NCBI GenBank assembly: GCA_039696685.1
Contig: CP155566.1
Span: 1,240,001 to 1,304,000 of the forward strand
DNA length: 64,000 nucleotides
Direction of reading: 5' to 3'
DNA from: Vibrio sp. CDRSL-10 TSBA
GTDB taxonomy: Bacteria > Pseudomonadota > Gammaproteobacteria > Enterobacterales > Vibrionaceae
Below, one piece after another: positions 13,568 through 23,628 of the stretch. The translations under genes were made by a program, and so were the position numbers. The notes below the pieces were generated by a model, which was given only the letters and a program-made list of their open reading frames with translations, was not told the DNA's origin and did not search any database. Within the stretch, counting starts at the first letter, position 1. Every line of letters starts with the position of its first letter.

Positions 13568-13814
13568 GATACAAACATAGGAGTTAATAAGAAAAAGCAG
13601 CATAGGTGTAGCTTTCAGTACCACAGACAGTTCGACGATCTGTAAAACTTTTAAAACTCTGTCAACTACGATAATTCAGACCGGGACTCATAAAAAGAGT
13701 TCCCGTTAAAGAGAAAAAAAATTTACATTTTTCAAAATGCGAGTCGGGACAAGCTATTACACCGAATGAATGCTGTCTGGTCTGACCATTATTGAAAAGT
13801 GTGATGTTAATTAC

Positions 13815-13859
13815 TTGTTAACCCTCAATGTGCGGAGTATATTTTCAAACAGATGTTTT
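13815..13859 (+). promoter_or_regulatory. psrA promoter with overlapping PsrA-like operator
   Basis: TTGTTA (13815-13820) and TATATT (13838-13843) are spaced 17 bases apart, a strong sigma-70 pattern. Just downstream, CAAACAGATGTTTT (13846-13859) carries AAAC-N4-GTTT, the core of the known PsrA box. Placement around the start site suggests autorepression. Confidence 0.6.
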
Positions 13860-13895
13860 ATACAAGTGATTAACGTTTGGGTGAGTGGATTAGCA

Positions 13896-14522
13896 ATGGC
13901 ACCAAGAAGTAGTACCAAGGAAAAAATACTGGATGTAGCGGAAGGCTTGTTTGCTGAGCACGGCTTTAATGATACATCGCTGCGAACGATAACCAGCAAG
14001 GCCAACGTGAATCTGGCTTCAGTCAATTATCACTTTGGGGATAAGAAAACCTTGGTGCGGGCGGTACTGAACCGTTACCTGGAAGCGTTTATGCCGGCCG
14101 TCAAGGATGCTCTGATCACGCTCAATCTGCGTGATGAGTATACGATGGCGGATGTCTTTGAGTCGCTGCGCAGCCCGCTTAGGGCGCTGAACGAGTTACG
14201 TCCGAATGGTACCAGCCGCTTTATGCTGTTGATTGGGCGTGGTTACACCGATGTACAAGGCCATTTACGCTGGTTTATCACTACCCGTTATGACGATGTA
14301 CTCACGCTGTTTACTCAGTCGGTGTTAAAAGCCAATCCACAGTTGACCCGCGAAACTCTGTTCTGGCGGCTGCATTTCACTCTGGGAACTTGTGTATTCA
14401 CCATGGCATCGAGCCAGGCACTGACTGAGATAGCCGAAAATGATTTTGGCACTCAGGTCGATGCCAAAGTGATGGTCGATCAGATCATTCCGTACCTGGC
14501 GGCTGGTATGGCGGCCGGATAA
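13896..14522 (+). CDS. psrA: TetR-family fatty-acid regulator PsrA
   Basis: TetR repressor of 208 residues. The N-terminal helix-turn-helix covers residues 8-55 (STKEKILDVAEGLFAEHGF, then NLASVNYHFGDKKTL); the C-terminal ligand domain is PsrA-like. Vibrio PsrA represses fatty-acid beta-oxidation genes such as fadE and responds to long-chain acyl ligands (family knowledge). It lies immediately upstream of and parallel to fadE. The ATG at 13896 opens directly on MAPRSSTKEK; longer in-frame starts would cover the promoter. Confidence 0.85.
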   Translation: MAPRSSTKEKILDVAEGLFAEHGFNDTSLRTITSKANVNLASVNYHFGDKKTLVRAVLNRYLEAFMPAVKDALITLNLRDEYTMADVFESLRSPLRALNELRPNGTSRFMLLIGRGYTDVQGHLRWFITTRYDDVLTLFTQSVLKANPQLTRETLFWRLHFTLGTCVFTMASSQALTEIAENDFGTQVDAKVMVDQIIPYLAAGMAAG

Positions 14523-14600
14523 GGGCGATCTGCCCGAGACAAACTAACCGAAGGTTAAAGGTCGGAGAACCTCAGCCTAACACAAAGCAAAACATAATAA

Positions 14601-14619
14601 GTTTACGTATTAAGTAAAC
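14601..14619 (+). promoter_or_regulatory. Inverted repeat upstream of fadE
   Basis: GTTTAC and GTAAAC flank a 7-base near-symmetric centre, 41 bases before the fadE start. It could be a PsrA or FadR operator; the spacing differs from the AAAC-N4-GTTT box at psrA, so the identity is open. Confidence 0.4.
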
Positions 14620-14660
14620 ACAATCAGTTTAAAAGACCAGTGAACAAAAGGATCTGAACT

Positions 14661-16943
14661 ATGTGCTCTCTACGAAGAAAATGGATAAGCGACCCCGCTT
14701 TCAAACTGTTCAGGCAAGTGCTGCCACCGCTCTCGGAAACAGAGAAAGAGGCGATGGAAGCCGGCAGTGTCTGGTGGGACGGGGAACTGTTTTCTGGTAA
14801 ACCAGATTTCAAAAAGCTGCACCATTATCCCAAGCCAACCCTGAGTGAAGAAGAGCAGTCGTTCATGGACAATGAACTGGAAACACTGCTTGCCATGCTT
14901 GATGACCATAAAATCATCAAACAGGACCGTGATTTACCGCCGGAGGTATGGCAGTTCCTGCGTAAAGAGCGCTTCTTCTCTTTGATTATTGCCAAGAAAT
15001 TCGGCGGTCGTCAGTTCTCTGCGTTGGCAAACTCGACCATAGTGTCGCGTATCGCAACCCGCAGTATCAGTACTGCGGTGACCGTGATGGTGCCGAACTC
15101 ACTCGGCCCGGGTGAGCTGTTGTCGTACTATGGTACTCAGGAGCAAAAAGATTACTGGTTACCGCGCCTGGCAGACGGTACGGATATTCCCTGCTTTGCG
15201 CTCACCGGGCCGGAAGCCGGCTCTGATGCGGGCGGCATTCCCGACCAGGGCATCGTGTGTTATGGCAAGCATGAAGGTAAGGAAGTGCTGGGTGTACGTC
15301 TTAACTGGAATAAGCGCTACATCACGTTGGCTCCGGTGGCAACGGTGCTGGGGCTGGCATTTAAGATGTACGATCCGGACAACCTGCTGGGTGATAAACA
15401 AGACATCGGTATTACCTGTGCGTTGATTCCGGCGGATCATGAAGGGGTCGAAATCGGCGAACGTCATGACCCGCTTGGCCTGGCCTTTATGAACGGTCCG
15501 ACGCGTGGTCAGGATGTGTTTATTCCGATGGAGTGGTTGATTGGCGGTGTTGACTACGCCGGCAAAGGCTGGCGTATGCTGGTGGAATGTTTATCGGCCG
15601 GACGCGGTATTTCACTGCCGGCGCTTGGCACCGCGATTGGTCACCTGACTTCGCGTACCACCGGGGCTTACGCCTATGTTCGTAAGCAGTTCGGTATGTC
15701 GATCGGTAAGTTTGAAGGGGTTGAAGAGGCGCTGGGGCGTATCGGCGGCCTGACTTACCTGCTGGAAGCCACCCGGACTCTGACGACCACGTCGCTGGAC
15801 ATGAAAGAGAAGCCGGGTATCGTGACTGCGATAGCCAAGTATCATATGACCGAGATTGGCCGCAGCATTCTGAATGATGCGATGGACATCCATGCCGGCC
15901 GGGCGATTCAGGATGGTCCGATGAACTATCTCGCGACTCACTACCTGGGTATACCGGTTGCGATTACCGTAGAAGGGGCCAATATTCTGACCCGTAACCT
16001 GATGATTTTCGGTCAGGGGGCGACGCGCTGTCACCCGTATGTGCTGCAAGAGATGGCTGCCGCTGCCAATCCTGATCAGGAGCAGGGAGCGAAAGAGTTT
16101 GATAAGCTGCTGTTTAAACATATCGGCCACGCGGCCAGAAATACCTTTGGGGCGCTGGGCGCCGCTTTGACCGGGTCACGCTTCATCCGTGCCGATATGA
16201 GCGGAGAAACCAAGCACTATTACCGCCACATGACACGCCTGAGCCGGGCTCTGGCCGTCAGTGCTGATTTTGCCATGCTCACCCTGGGCGGTGAACTGAA
16301 ACGCAAAGAGATGATTTCGGCGCGTCTGGGTGACGGCCTGAGTTACCTGTATATGGCATCGGCGGTACTGAAACGTTATGAAGACGAAGGACGGCAGCAG
16401 GCGGATCTGAATTATGTTCATTTTGCGATGCAATACTGTCTGCACCATGCGGCGAAGTCACTCAATGATGCTTACCGTAATTATTCTATCAAGTCGGTTG
16501 GCCGGGTAATGAAGGGGCTGCTGTTCCCGCTTGGTAATCACTTCCAGCCTCCGGGTGATGAGCTGACGACTAAAATCGCGCAGAGCCTGATGACGCCGGG
16601 AGCGCATCGCGATCGTCTGACCCATTTGTGTTACATCGGAGCGGAGCCTGATGACAGCGTTGGGCTGATGGAACGGGCGTTTTTACAGCTCTATGGTGTG
16701 CAAGGGCTGGAACGCAAACTCAATAAAGGCGTGAAAGAGGGCAAAGTGGCCCGTAAAGGCCCGCTGACTGAACGATTGCAGCAGGCGCTTGACGCTGGCG
16801 TTCTGAGTCAGGATGAAGTGGATGCGATTGTCGCTGCTGATAAGCTGCGTTATCAGGCAATTCAGGTCGATCACTTCAGTCATGACTTGTCTGAGGTTTT
16901 GACCCACACCAGTGGTAAGCCTAAGCTTAATCACGTGGCCTGA
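14661..16943 (+). CDS. fadE: Acyl-CoA dehydrogenase FadE
   Basis: 760-residue flavoprotein that catalyses the first step of fatty-acid beta-oxidation, acyl-CoA to trans-2-enoyl-CoA. Family segments include CFALTGPEAGSDAGG, AGRGISLPALG, KYHMTEIGRSILNDAMD and the DUF1974-type C-terminal half. It aligns with E. coli FadE from RKWISDPAFKLFRQV onward but lacks the roughly 50-residue N-terminal membrane segment of the 814-residue E. coli enzyme. No upstream frame supplies that segment. It is probably regulated by PsrA encoded just upstream. Confidence 0.92.
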   Translation: MCSLRRKWISDPAFKLFRQVLPPLSETEKEAMEAGSVWWDGELFSGKPDFKKLHHYPKPTLSEEEQSFMDNELETLLAMLDDHKIIKQDRDLPPEVWQFLRKERFFSLIIAKKFGGRQFSALANSTIVSRIATRSISTAVTVMVPNSLGPGELLSYYGTQEQKDYWLPRLADGTDIPCFALTGPEAGSDAGGIPDQGIVCYGKHEGKEVLGVRLNWNKRYITLAPVATVLGLAFKMYDPDNLLGDKQDIGITCALIPADHEGVEIGERHDPLGLAFMNGPTRGQDVFIPMEWLIGGVDYAGKGWRMLVECLSAGRGISLPALGTAIGHLTSRTTGAYAYVRKQFGMSIGKFEGVEEALGRIGGLTYLLEATRTLTTTSLDMKEKPGIVTAIAKYHMTEIGRSILNDAMDIHAGRAIQDGPMNYLATHYLGIPVAITVEGANILTRNLMIFGQGATRCHPYVLQEMAAAANPDQEQGAKEFDKLLFKHIGHAARNTFGALGAALTGSRFIRADMSGETKHYYRHMTRLSRALAVSADFAMLTLGGELKRKEMISARLGDGLSYLYMASAVLKRYEDEGRQQADLNYVHFAMQYCLHHAAKSLNDAYRNYSIKSVGRVMKGLLFPLGNHFQPPGDELTTKIAQSLMTPGAHRDRLTHLCYIGAEPDDSVGLMERAFLQLYGVQGLERKLNKGVKEGKVARKGPLTERLQQALDAGVLSQDEVDAIVAADKLRYQAIQVDHFSHDLSEVLTHTSGKPKLNHVA

Positions 16944-16969
16944 GGCAGCTCTGCGGGATAATCAACAGT

Positions 16970-16998
16970 AAGGCTTCTGACAAGAAGCCTTCTTTTTT
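16970..16998 (+). terminator. fadE intrinsic terminator
   Basis: AAGGCTTCT (16970-16978) pairs with AGAAGCCTT (16983-16991), followed by CTTTTTT. Confidence 0.9.
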
Positions 16999-17184
16999 GC
17001 TGGCAGGTTAACCCGGATTCGCGCTTGGCTGACTACCAATGATGGCCGGATTACGGGGCTCGGGGGTTAAAAAACGCCACACAGTGATCCAACCACTTAT
17101 AAAATACCGCCATTTTGACAGAAATAGGATGCGATCTGCGGGCGAAACTTTTATCCTAGCGAAGATTTTTGAAGGAAGTTGAAT

Positions 17185-18387
17185 ATGATCATCAAACCTA
17201 AAATTCGCGGATTTATCTGTACAACAACGCACCCAGTGGGTTGTGAAGCTAATGTAAAAGAACAAATTGCTTACACTAAAGCACAAGGTCCAATCAAGAA
17301 CGCGCCTAAGCGTGTGCTTGTTGTCGGCTCTTCAAGTGGTTATGGTTTGTCTTCACGTATCGCAGCGGCATTTGGCGGCGGTGCAGCCACCATCGGTGTG
17401 TTTTTTGAAAAACCAGGTACTGAGAAGAAGCCAGGCACAGCAGGTTTCTACAATGCAGCAGCTTTCGATAAGCTGGCGCATGAAGAAGGTCTGTATGCGA
17501 AAAGCCTGAACGGCGATGCGTTCTCGAACGAAGCTAAACATAAAGCGATCGAACTGATTAAAGAAGATCTGGGTCAGATTGACCTGGTTGTCTACTCACT
17601 GGCATCACCAGTGCGTAAGCTGCCTGAAACGGGCGAGCTGGTACGTTCAGCACTGAAACCTATCGGCGAAACTTACACTTCTACTGCGGTTGACACCAAC
17701 AAAGATGTCATCATTGAAGCAAGTGTAGAACCGGCGACAGAGCAGGAAATCGAAGACACCATTACTGTAATGGGTGGTCAGGACTGGGAACTGTGGATGC
17801 AGGCCCTGGATGAAGCTGGCGTACTGGCAGAAGGTTGCAAAACCGTTGCTTACAGCTACATCGGTACTGAACTGACCTGGCCAATCTACTGGGACGGCGC
17901 TCTGGGCCGTGCCAAGATGGATCTGGACCGCGCATCAGCAGCTCTGAACGATAAACTGGCAGCTAAAGGCGGCACGGCAAACGTGGCAGTGCTTAAGTCA
18001 GTTGTGACTCAGGCAAGCTCGGCAATTCCTGTTATGCCACTGTACATTGCAATGGTATTCAAGAAAATGCGTGAAGAAGGCATCCATGAAGGTTGTATGG
18101 AGCAGATCTACCGCATGTTCAGCCAGCGTCTGTACAAAGACGACGCCAGCAAGCCAGAAACAGACGACAAAAACCGTCTGCGCCTGGATGACTGGGAACT
18201 GCGTGAAGACGTTCAGCAACACTGCCGTGATTTGTGGCCACAGATTACTACAGAAAACCTGAAAGAGCTGACCGACTACGAAGCCTATAAAGAAGAGTTC
18301 CTGCAACTGTTCGGCTTCGGTATCGAAGGCGTTGATTACGATGCTGACGTCAACCCACAGGTTGAATTCGACGTTATCGATATCTAA
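17185..18387 (+). CDS. fabV: Trans-2-enoyl-ACP reductase FabV
   Basis: 400-residue NADH-dependent enoyl reductase completing each cycle of fatty-acid synthesis; FabV is the triclosan-insensitive isozyme first described in Vibrio. Visible: an N-terminal [20 protein letters not shown], the NAD loop in [19 protein letters not shown], and the catalytic Y-X8-K pattern around [20 protein letters not shown] to K. ATG 17185 follows GAAGGAAG at good spacing. Its place directly after fadE puts degradation and synthesis genes side by side. Confidence 0.95.
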   Translation: MIIKPKIRGFICTTTHPVGCEANVKEQIAYTKAQGPIKNAPKRVLVVGSSSGYGLSSRIAAAFGGGAATIGVFFEKPGTEKKPGTAGFYNAAAFDKLAHEEGLYAKSLNGDAFSNEAKHKAIELIKEDLGQIDLVVYSLASPVRKLPETGELVRSALKPIGETYTSTAVDTNKDVIIEASVEPATEQEIEDTITVMGGQDWELWMQALDEAGVLAEGCKTVAYSYIGTELTWPIYWDGALGRAKMDLDRASAALNDKLAAKGGTANVAVLKSVVTQASSAIPVMPLYIAMVFKKMREEGIHEGCMEQIYRMFSQRLYKDDASKPETDDKNRLRLDDWELREDVQQHCRDLWPQITTENLKELTDYEAYKEEFLQLFGFGIEGVDYDADVNPQVEFDVIDI

Positions 18388-18430
18388 TCGTATCGTTTGA
18401 TACATCGATAACCAGAAAGCTAATGTCAAA

Positions 18431-18457
18431 GGCGCTGATTGATTCAGCGCCTTTTTT
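18431..18457 (+). terminator. fabV intrinsic terminator
   Basis: GGCGCTGA pairs with TCAGCGCC, followed by TTTTTT. Confidence 0.92.
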
Positions 18458-18572
18458 GTCTCTGCGATTTATGGCTATTGCGATTCAACGATTAAAAAAG
18501 GTATAAAAAAAGCGCCGCTCGATGGCGACGCTTGTTGTTTGCTGAGGCTTATTGTTTGCTGAGTTGAATCCG

Positions 18573-20256
18573 TCAGCTGAGCAGAATAAGCAGAGTACCC
18601 GCCAGCGTCATCAGAATATTGGCAATCGCATAAGTACCGGCATAGCCCAGCGCCGGAATGGTTGATTTGGCGTAATCATTGACAATGTCCATCGCCGGTG
18701 CGCATGTGCGGGCACCAATGATGGCGCCAAACAGCAGCGCACGGTTCATTTTCAGTATGTGTGCGCCCACCAAGTAAGCGAAGACAACCGGCAGCACACT
18801 GACCACAAAGGCCAGACCGATCACCTGCGGGCCGACTTCTGATAAGTGTTCAAACATGCGCCCGCCGGCGCTCAGACCAATACCGACCATAAAGATCATC
18901 AGGCCTAAATCTTTGACCATATTCAGTGCACCTTGTGGTACGTAGCCAAAGGTCGGGTGATTGGCACGTAAAAAGCCCAGCGTGATGCCCGCCAGCAGAA
19001 GACCGACCGCGTTACCCAGACTGAACGAGACCTGGCCGAAGGTCATAGTGACCAGACCAAACAGAATACCCAGAATAAAGAAGCTGCAGAATGCCAGCAA
19101 ATCCGCCATCTGACTGTGAATCGAGATAAAACCGATTTTGTCTGCCAGGCCTTTAACGCGGCTGCGTTCACCACTGACCTGCAGAACATCGCCTTTGGCC
19201 AGTACGATATCCAGGTCCATCGGCATTTCGATTTGAGCCCGAACCACGCGGTTCAGGAAACAGCCATCCTCAGACAGGTTAAGATCAGACAGGCGTTTAC
19301 CGGCAATCGTATCGCTTTTGACAACGATTTCTTCTTCTACCACGCGCAGGTCAAGCAGGTTACGGTCGAACACCTCTTTACCGTTACGAAAACTGGGTTC
19401 CAGTCTGGCGTGGCTGTCCGGGAAGCCCACCAGGGCAATTTCGTCACCTTCCTGCAAAATCGCGTCACCATCAGGATGGGCGAGAATGCCGTTACGTCGG
19501 ATACGCTCGATGTAACAACCGGTCTGACGATAAATACCCAGTTCACGCAGATTACGTCCGTCGACCCATTGCACCAGTTCCGGCCCCACGCGATAGGCAC
19601 GAATAATCGGCAGGTACACTTTACGTTGTCCGCTGCCACCCAGACCGCGTTTCCTGAGCGATTTGCTGGGCAGAATCAGACAGGTTTTGCTTTTGCAGGT
19701 TAGGCAGCAGTTTAGCGAACATGATCATACTGATAAGGCCGATCAAATAGGCCATCGCATAGCCGACGGAAACATTTTCCAGCACCAGAGAAATATCCAG
19801 ATTACGCGGCACGGAAGACAAACCCGAGTTCAATGCATCCTGCGCGCCAACCAGCACCGGAGTCGAGGTCAGGGCACCGGCCATCATACCGGCCGCCAGG
19901 CCTAAATCGAGATTGAGGTAGTGATTGGCCAGATAGGTCAGCACGGTCGCCGTGATCAGCACGACCAGGCTTAAAATGAGGTAATGTTTGCCATCGCGGA
20001 AGAAAATACTGAAAAAGTTGGGGCCGGCTTCAATACCGACGCAGTAGATAAACAGCATAAAGCCAATGGTGAGGGCTTCTGCATTGAAGGAGAAACCGAG
20101 GTGTCCCATGATCAACGATGTGATCAATACACCGATAGAGTTACCTAACTGCAGGCTGCCAAAGCGGATTTTGCCAAAAGCAAGGCCAATAGCCAGAACA
20201 ACAAAGATGAGAAGAATAGGGTTTTGGTCTAGCAAAAATACGACGTCGATGTTCAC
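18573..20256 (-). CDS. ybjL: YbjL-type AAE-family transporter, frameshifted
   Basis: Inner-membrane protein of the aspartate:alanine exchanger family. Two multi-span membrane halves flank two RCK_C domains ([16 protein letters not shown] and [14 protein letters not shown] segments). The frame breaks after QQIAQE. Removing one base of GTTTC at 19649-19653 gives [20 protein letters not shown] and 560 residues, against 561 for E. coli YbjL as I remember it. The substrate is unknown. As in E. coli it lies next to grxA. Confidence 0.88.
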
Positions 20257-20377
20257 AATTTAGCTCAATTCAAGCGCGGAGGAGGGTGTATTTAAATTAT
20301 GCGGATTGTAGCGTAATTAATTAAAAAATTAAGTGAAAATTTTAAGGTTTAACAGTTCTATGAAATAACTGTTTATG

Positions 20378-20406
20378 AAAAAAGCCCGCTGGCAGTGCAG
20401 CGGGCT
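20378..20406 (-). terminator. grxA intrinsic terminator
   Basis: AGCCCGCTG pairs with CAGCGGGCT; the minus strand continues with TTTTTT. Confidence 0.9.
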
Positions 20407-20442
20407 CTCATGTATTAGTACTGTAGTCAAATCATCGACGAA

Positions 20443-20706
20443 TTAGTCGAACAGACCCAGATTTTCTTTTGCGTAAGCTTCAAACTCAGTGCAACCACCG
20501 ATGTGCTCTTGGTCGATGAAGATCTGTGGCACAGTCTCTACTGGTTTACCAACGGTTTTTTCCAGATCAGCTTTGGTGATGCCTTCAGCGTGGATATCAA
20601 CATAACGGTAGTTGAAGTCGTCACGTTTCTCTTTCAGCGTATCAGCGTGCTCTTTCGCACGTACACAATATGGGCAACCAGGGCGACCAAAAATCACTAC
20701 GAACAT
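20443..20706 (-). CDS. grxA: Glutaredoxin 1
   Basis: 87-residue cytoplasmic thiol-disulfide oxidoreductase that reduces ribonucleotide reductase and other targets with glutathione. The redox centre is CPYC in FGRPGCPYCVRAKE near residue 12; the TVPQIFID cis-Pro loop and the HIGGCTEF glutathione-binding segment follow. The start at 20706 has AAAGGAG upstream; an upstream frame extension has no support. Confidence 0.95.
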   Translation of the reverse strand: MFVVIFGRPGCPYCVRAKEHADTLKEKRDDFNYRYVDIHAEGITKADLEKTVGKPVETVPQIFIDQEHIGGCTEFEAYAKENLGLFD

Positions 20707-21060
20707 AGCTTTCTCCTTTGTTTCGATTGACGTCACTATGCCCGATCCAACATAGAAAATAAAGTGGCAATTACCTGTTCTTTTAATAGGTAAAAGCTAT
20801 CGGTGCGATTTGCGGCCAGAGCCGTACAAAGTGTCATCGCTGTGGTGACGTGATGTGAATATTATGACGGAGATGACGCAGAGTGAATTGTGACCCTCTG
20901 CATAAACTGCTACTAAAATTGTGGATATGGCCGGCAAGTTGCACTGTATCAAACAATTTTTTTATTAAAGCGAGCACTCTGTATCCACTACGTACTTGCT
21001 GCTTTGTCTATCCTGCGAACCGCATCAGTCTGCACACTGATGTGAACTAAGGGAGGTCGC
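20707..21060. other. Intergenic region between grxA and Fe-ADH
   Basis: 354 bases between divergent genes. The grxA ribosome site is at its left end and GGGAGG precedes the Fe-ADH start at its right. I see no clear promoter, RNA or repeat otherwise. Confidence 0.6.
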
Positions 21061-22345
21061 ATGTTTCAGTTTATGACAGCAACTCGGATTATTTTTGGTG
21101 AAGGCTCGTTGCAACAATCCTTGTCGGTTATCTGTCAGTATGGCCAACGTGTCCTGCTGGTATCGGGCAAAAATACCGAGCGAGCGAAACCGGTGGTTGA
21201 TTACCTCAATCAGCAAGCCATGCACTACCAGCATTTGTCGATATGCAGCGAGCCTAACATTACCATGGTTGAAGAGTGTGCTGCCCGTGGGCGCCGTTTC
21301 AGGCCGGATGTGGTGGTGGCTATCGGCGGTGGCAGTGTGATTGATATGGGCAAAGCACTCGCTGCGATTATTCCCAATCAGGGGAATGTGTATGACTACG
21401 TCGAAGTCGTCGGGCGCAATGTACCGCTCAAGGCCAAACCTTTAGCCTTTATTGCGATTCCGACCACAGCCAGTACGGGTTCAGAAGTCACTCGCAATGC
21501 TGTGCTGCGTTCCGGCCAGGACAGGGTCAAAGTCAGTCTGCGCAGTCCGGACATGCTGGCCGATGTGGCGATTGTCGACCCGACCCTGACTTACGGTACC
21601 GACAGTTATACTTCCGGCCGGGGCGCGATGGATGCGTTTGTCCACCTGATGGAAGCCTATGTGTGCGGCGATCCTAACCCGTTGACGGATATGATTTGTG
21701 AAGAAGGGTTACGCCGTTTGTCGCGCTCCCTGCTTGCGGCTTGCCTGGATGATGACAAAAATGCTCGCTGTGATTTATCGTTTGCCGCATTGCTGGGGGG
21801 AATGGCCATCACCAATGCAAAACTCGGTGCAGCACACGGCCTTGCGTCTGCGCTTGGAGGTAAGTTGGATGCACCACACAGCGTGATCACAGCACGGCTT
21901 GCTCCTTACGTGATGCAAGAAAACATTCATGCTGCTCAGGTCGCCGGGCGGACAGAGGTTATCGAAACGCTATCGCTGTCTGTCGCGCTTGCTGACACTG
22001 CGCAAAAACGCTGGTCTGGAAGACGGTATTCTATGGGTGCAAATGATGCTAGATACGTTGCATGTGCCGGTGTTGGGTCAGTTCGGGGTCTGTAATACGT
22101 CATTTGAGCAGGTAGCATCAGATGCACTGAAATCACACGCGATAAAAGGGAATCCGTTGCCGCTGACCCGTGAGCGCCTGATCTATATTCTGCAGCAGGT
22201 GTGCAACTGTGCGGCGCCTCAAACAGCGCAAACAACCCAAACAAGCCAAACACCTCAATCCGCACAAGCATCCAGCCCGCAGCAGACGTACATTGAGGTA
22301 TTGCACGATTCTGCGCGGCACGCAGCAGATGGCCTGCAGAGCTGA
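21061..22345 (+). CDS. Iron-containing alcohol dehydrogenase, frameshifted, with Q/T-rich tail
   Basis: Group III metal-dependent alcohol dehydrogenase. NAD site VVVAIGGGSVIDMGKALAA, PTTASTGSEVT, and the metal-binding stretch with AHGLASALGGKLDAPHSV. The first frame runs into nonsense near the C terminus. Removing one A of GAAAC at 21964-21968 gives IERYRCLSRLLTLRKNAGLE and 427 residues. After the enzyme domain comes a tail of six 3-residue repeats (QTA, QTT, QTS, QTP, QSA, QAS) not normal for the family. The alcohol substrate is unknown. Confidence 0.85.
22220..22273 (+). repeat. 9-bp tandem repeats in Fe-ADH tail
   Basis: Six 9-base units starting CAAACA or CAA (22220-22228 through 22265-22273), encoding QTx/QxA triplets. 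Confidence 0.8.
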
Positions 22346-22422
22346 ATTTGCTGAGAAACACATAACCTGGTAAGTGAGCCTGGGTATAAAGTGAGATGCC
22401 TTGTTTGAATGGCAATAAAAAA

Positions 22423-22447
22423 ACGGAGCACATTGTGCTCCGTTTTT
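22423..22447. terminator. Bidirectional terminator between Fe-ADH and hexR
   Basis: ACGGAGCAC pairs with GTGCTCCGT; T runs occur on both strands. It serves the convergent Fe-ADH and hexR genes. Confidence 0.88.
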
Positions 22448-22468
22448 GTTCTCTATACGAGTGTGTTA

Positions 22469-23323
22469 TCAGATGCTGGACAATTTGTCATAGCGCGAAT
22501 CTTTCAGCACTTCTTTGACTCGTTTGAGGTTTTCACGGAAACCAGAACCGCGGCGCAGGGTAAACCCGGTCGCCAGGACATCGATAACGGTCATCTGGAC
22601 CACGCGGCTCGCCATCGGCATATACACATCGGTGTCTTCCGGCACATCGAGGCAGATAGACAGTGAGCTTGCCCGGTCTAATGGTGAATCCTTGGCGGTA
22701 ATGGCAATCACGGTTGCGCCGTTTTCACGCCCCAGATTTGCCACTTCAACCAGACTTTTGGTCCGGCCGGTGTGTGAAATCAGCACGATTACGTCGTTGT
22801 CGGTGCAGTTAATACAACTCATACGTTGCATCACCACATCTTCAAAACAGGTAATCGGAATATTAAAGCGAATAAACTTGTTTTGTGCATCACGGGCCAC
22901 GGCAGAAGAGGCGCCAAGACCGAAGAATGAGATACGTTTCGCCTGCGTCAGCAAATCGACGGCACGGTTAATCTGCATCGGATCTAGGCTGTTTTTCGCC
23001 ACATCCAGACATGCCATGGTCGACTCGAAGATTTTGTGAGTGTAGGCATCCGGGCCATCATCTTCCTCGACGTTACGGTTCACATAAGGCGTACCGTTTG
23101 CCAGGCTCTGAGCCAGATGCAATTTAAAATCGGGGAAGCCTTTGGTGTCCAGGCGACGGCAGAAGCGGTTAACGGTAGGCTCACTGACATCCGCCATCTT
23201 AGCAAGGGTGGCAATGCTCGAGTGAATGGCAGTCTGCGGAGAAGCCATAATAACTTCTGCGACTTTACGTTCCGACTTGCTAAAATTTTCCAGGTTCTTT
23301 TGAATTTTTTCTAATGTATTCAT
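22469..23323 (-). CDS. hexR: RpiR-family regulator HexR
   Basis: 284-residue repressor of central carbon genes in Gammaproteobacteria, responsive to 2-keto-3-deoxy-6-phosphogluconate (family knowledge). N-terminal RpiR helix-turn-helix (residues 1-75, with SEPTVNRFCRRL) and a C-terminal SIS sugar-phosphate domain (FFGLGASSAVARDAQNKF, ISHTGRTKSLVEVA). The start at MNTLEKIQKN matches HexR; the longer upstream frame is not needed. Confidence 0.93.
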   Translation of the reverse strand: MNTLEKIQKNLENFSKSERKVAEVIMASPQTAIHSSIATLAKMADVSEPTVNRFCRRLDTKGFPDFKLHLAQSLANGTPYVNRNVEEDDGPDAYTHKIFESTMACLDVAKNSLDPMQINRAVDLLTQAKRISFFGLGASSAVARDAQNKFIRFNIPITCFEDVVMQRMSCINCTDNDVIVLISHTGRTKSLVEVANLGRENGATVIAITAKDSPLDRASSLSICLDVPEDTDVYMPMASRVVQMTVIDVLATGFTLRRGSGFRENLKRVKEVLKDSRYDKLSSI

Positions 23324-23628
23324 AGTGTTCACGCGGGCGTAGAGAACAACTCGTTGGTAAGGCAACCATTAAGGGGGAGGGAAATAATCGTTTCCAAAAG
23401 CCCATTTACCAACGCCATGGGATGAGTATAAACCTAAGCAGGGATAATCCAGAAATGAAACGACGTATCAAATGATGAGAATATGACAAGCCTCAAACTA
23501 AATTTCATAAAAACTACAGCTTTAGGCGCAAAACTTATCCAAAATACGAACGAGACGCATCGTCTTGATATGTGAATTACAGCAAAACGAAATAAATTTT
23601 CAGTTTGCTGTAATTCACTCCGAGCAGG
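23324..23628. other. Intergenic region with a 15-bp perfect inverted repeat
   Basis: 305 bases between panP (end) and hexR (start), both minus strand. GTGAATTACAGCAAA (23572-23586) is perfectly inverted as TTTGCTGTAATTCAC (23604-23618) around a 17-base AT-rich centre. It lies 11 bases after panP and has no T run. It may be a Rho-independent-like stem, an RNA-stabilising end or an operator. Confidence 0.7.
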
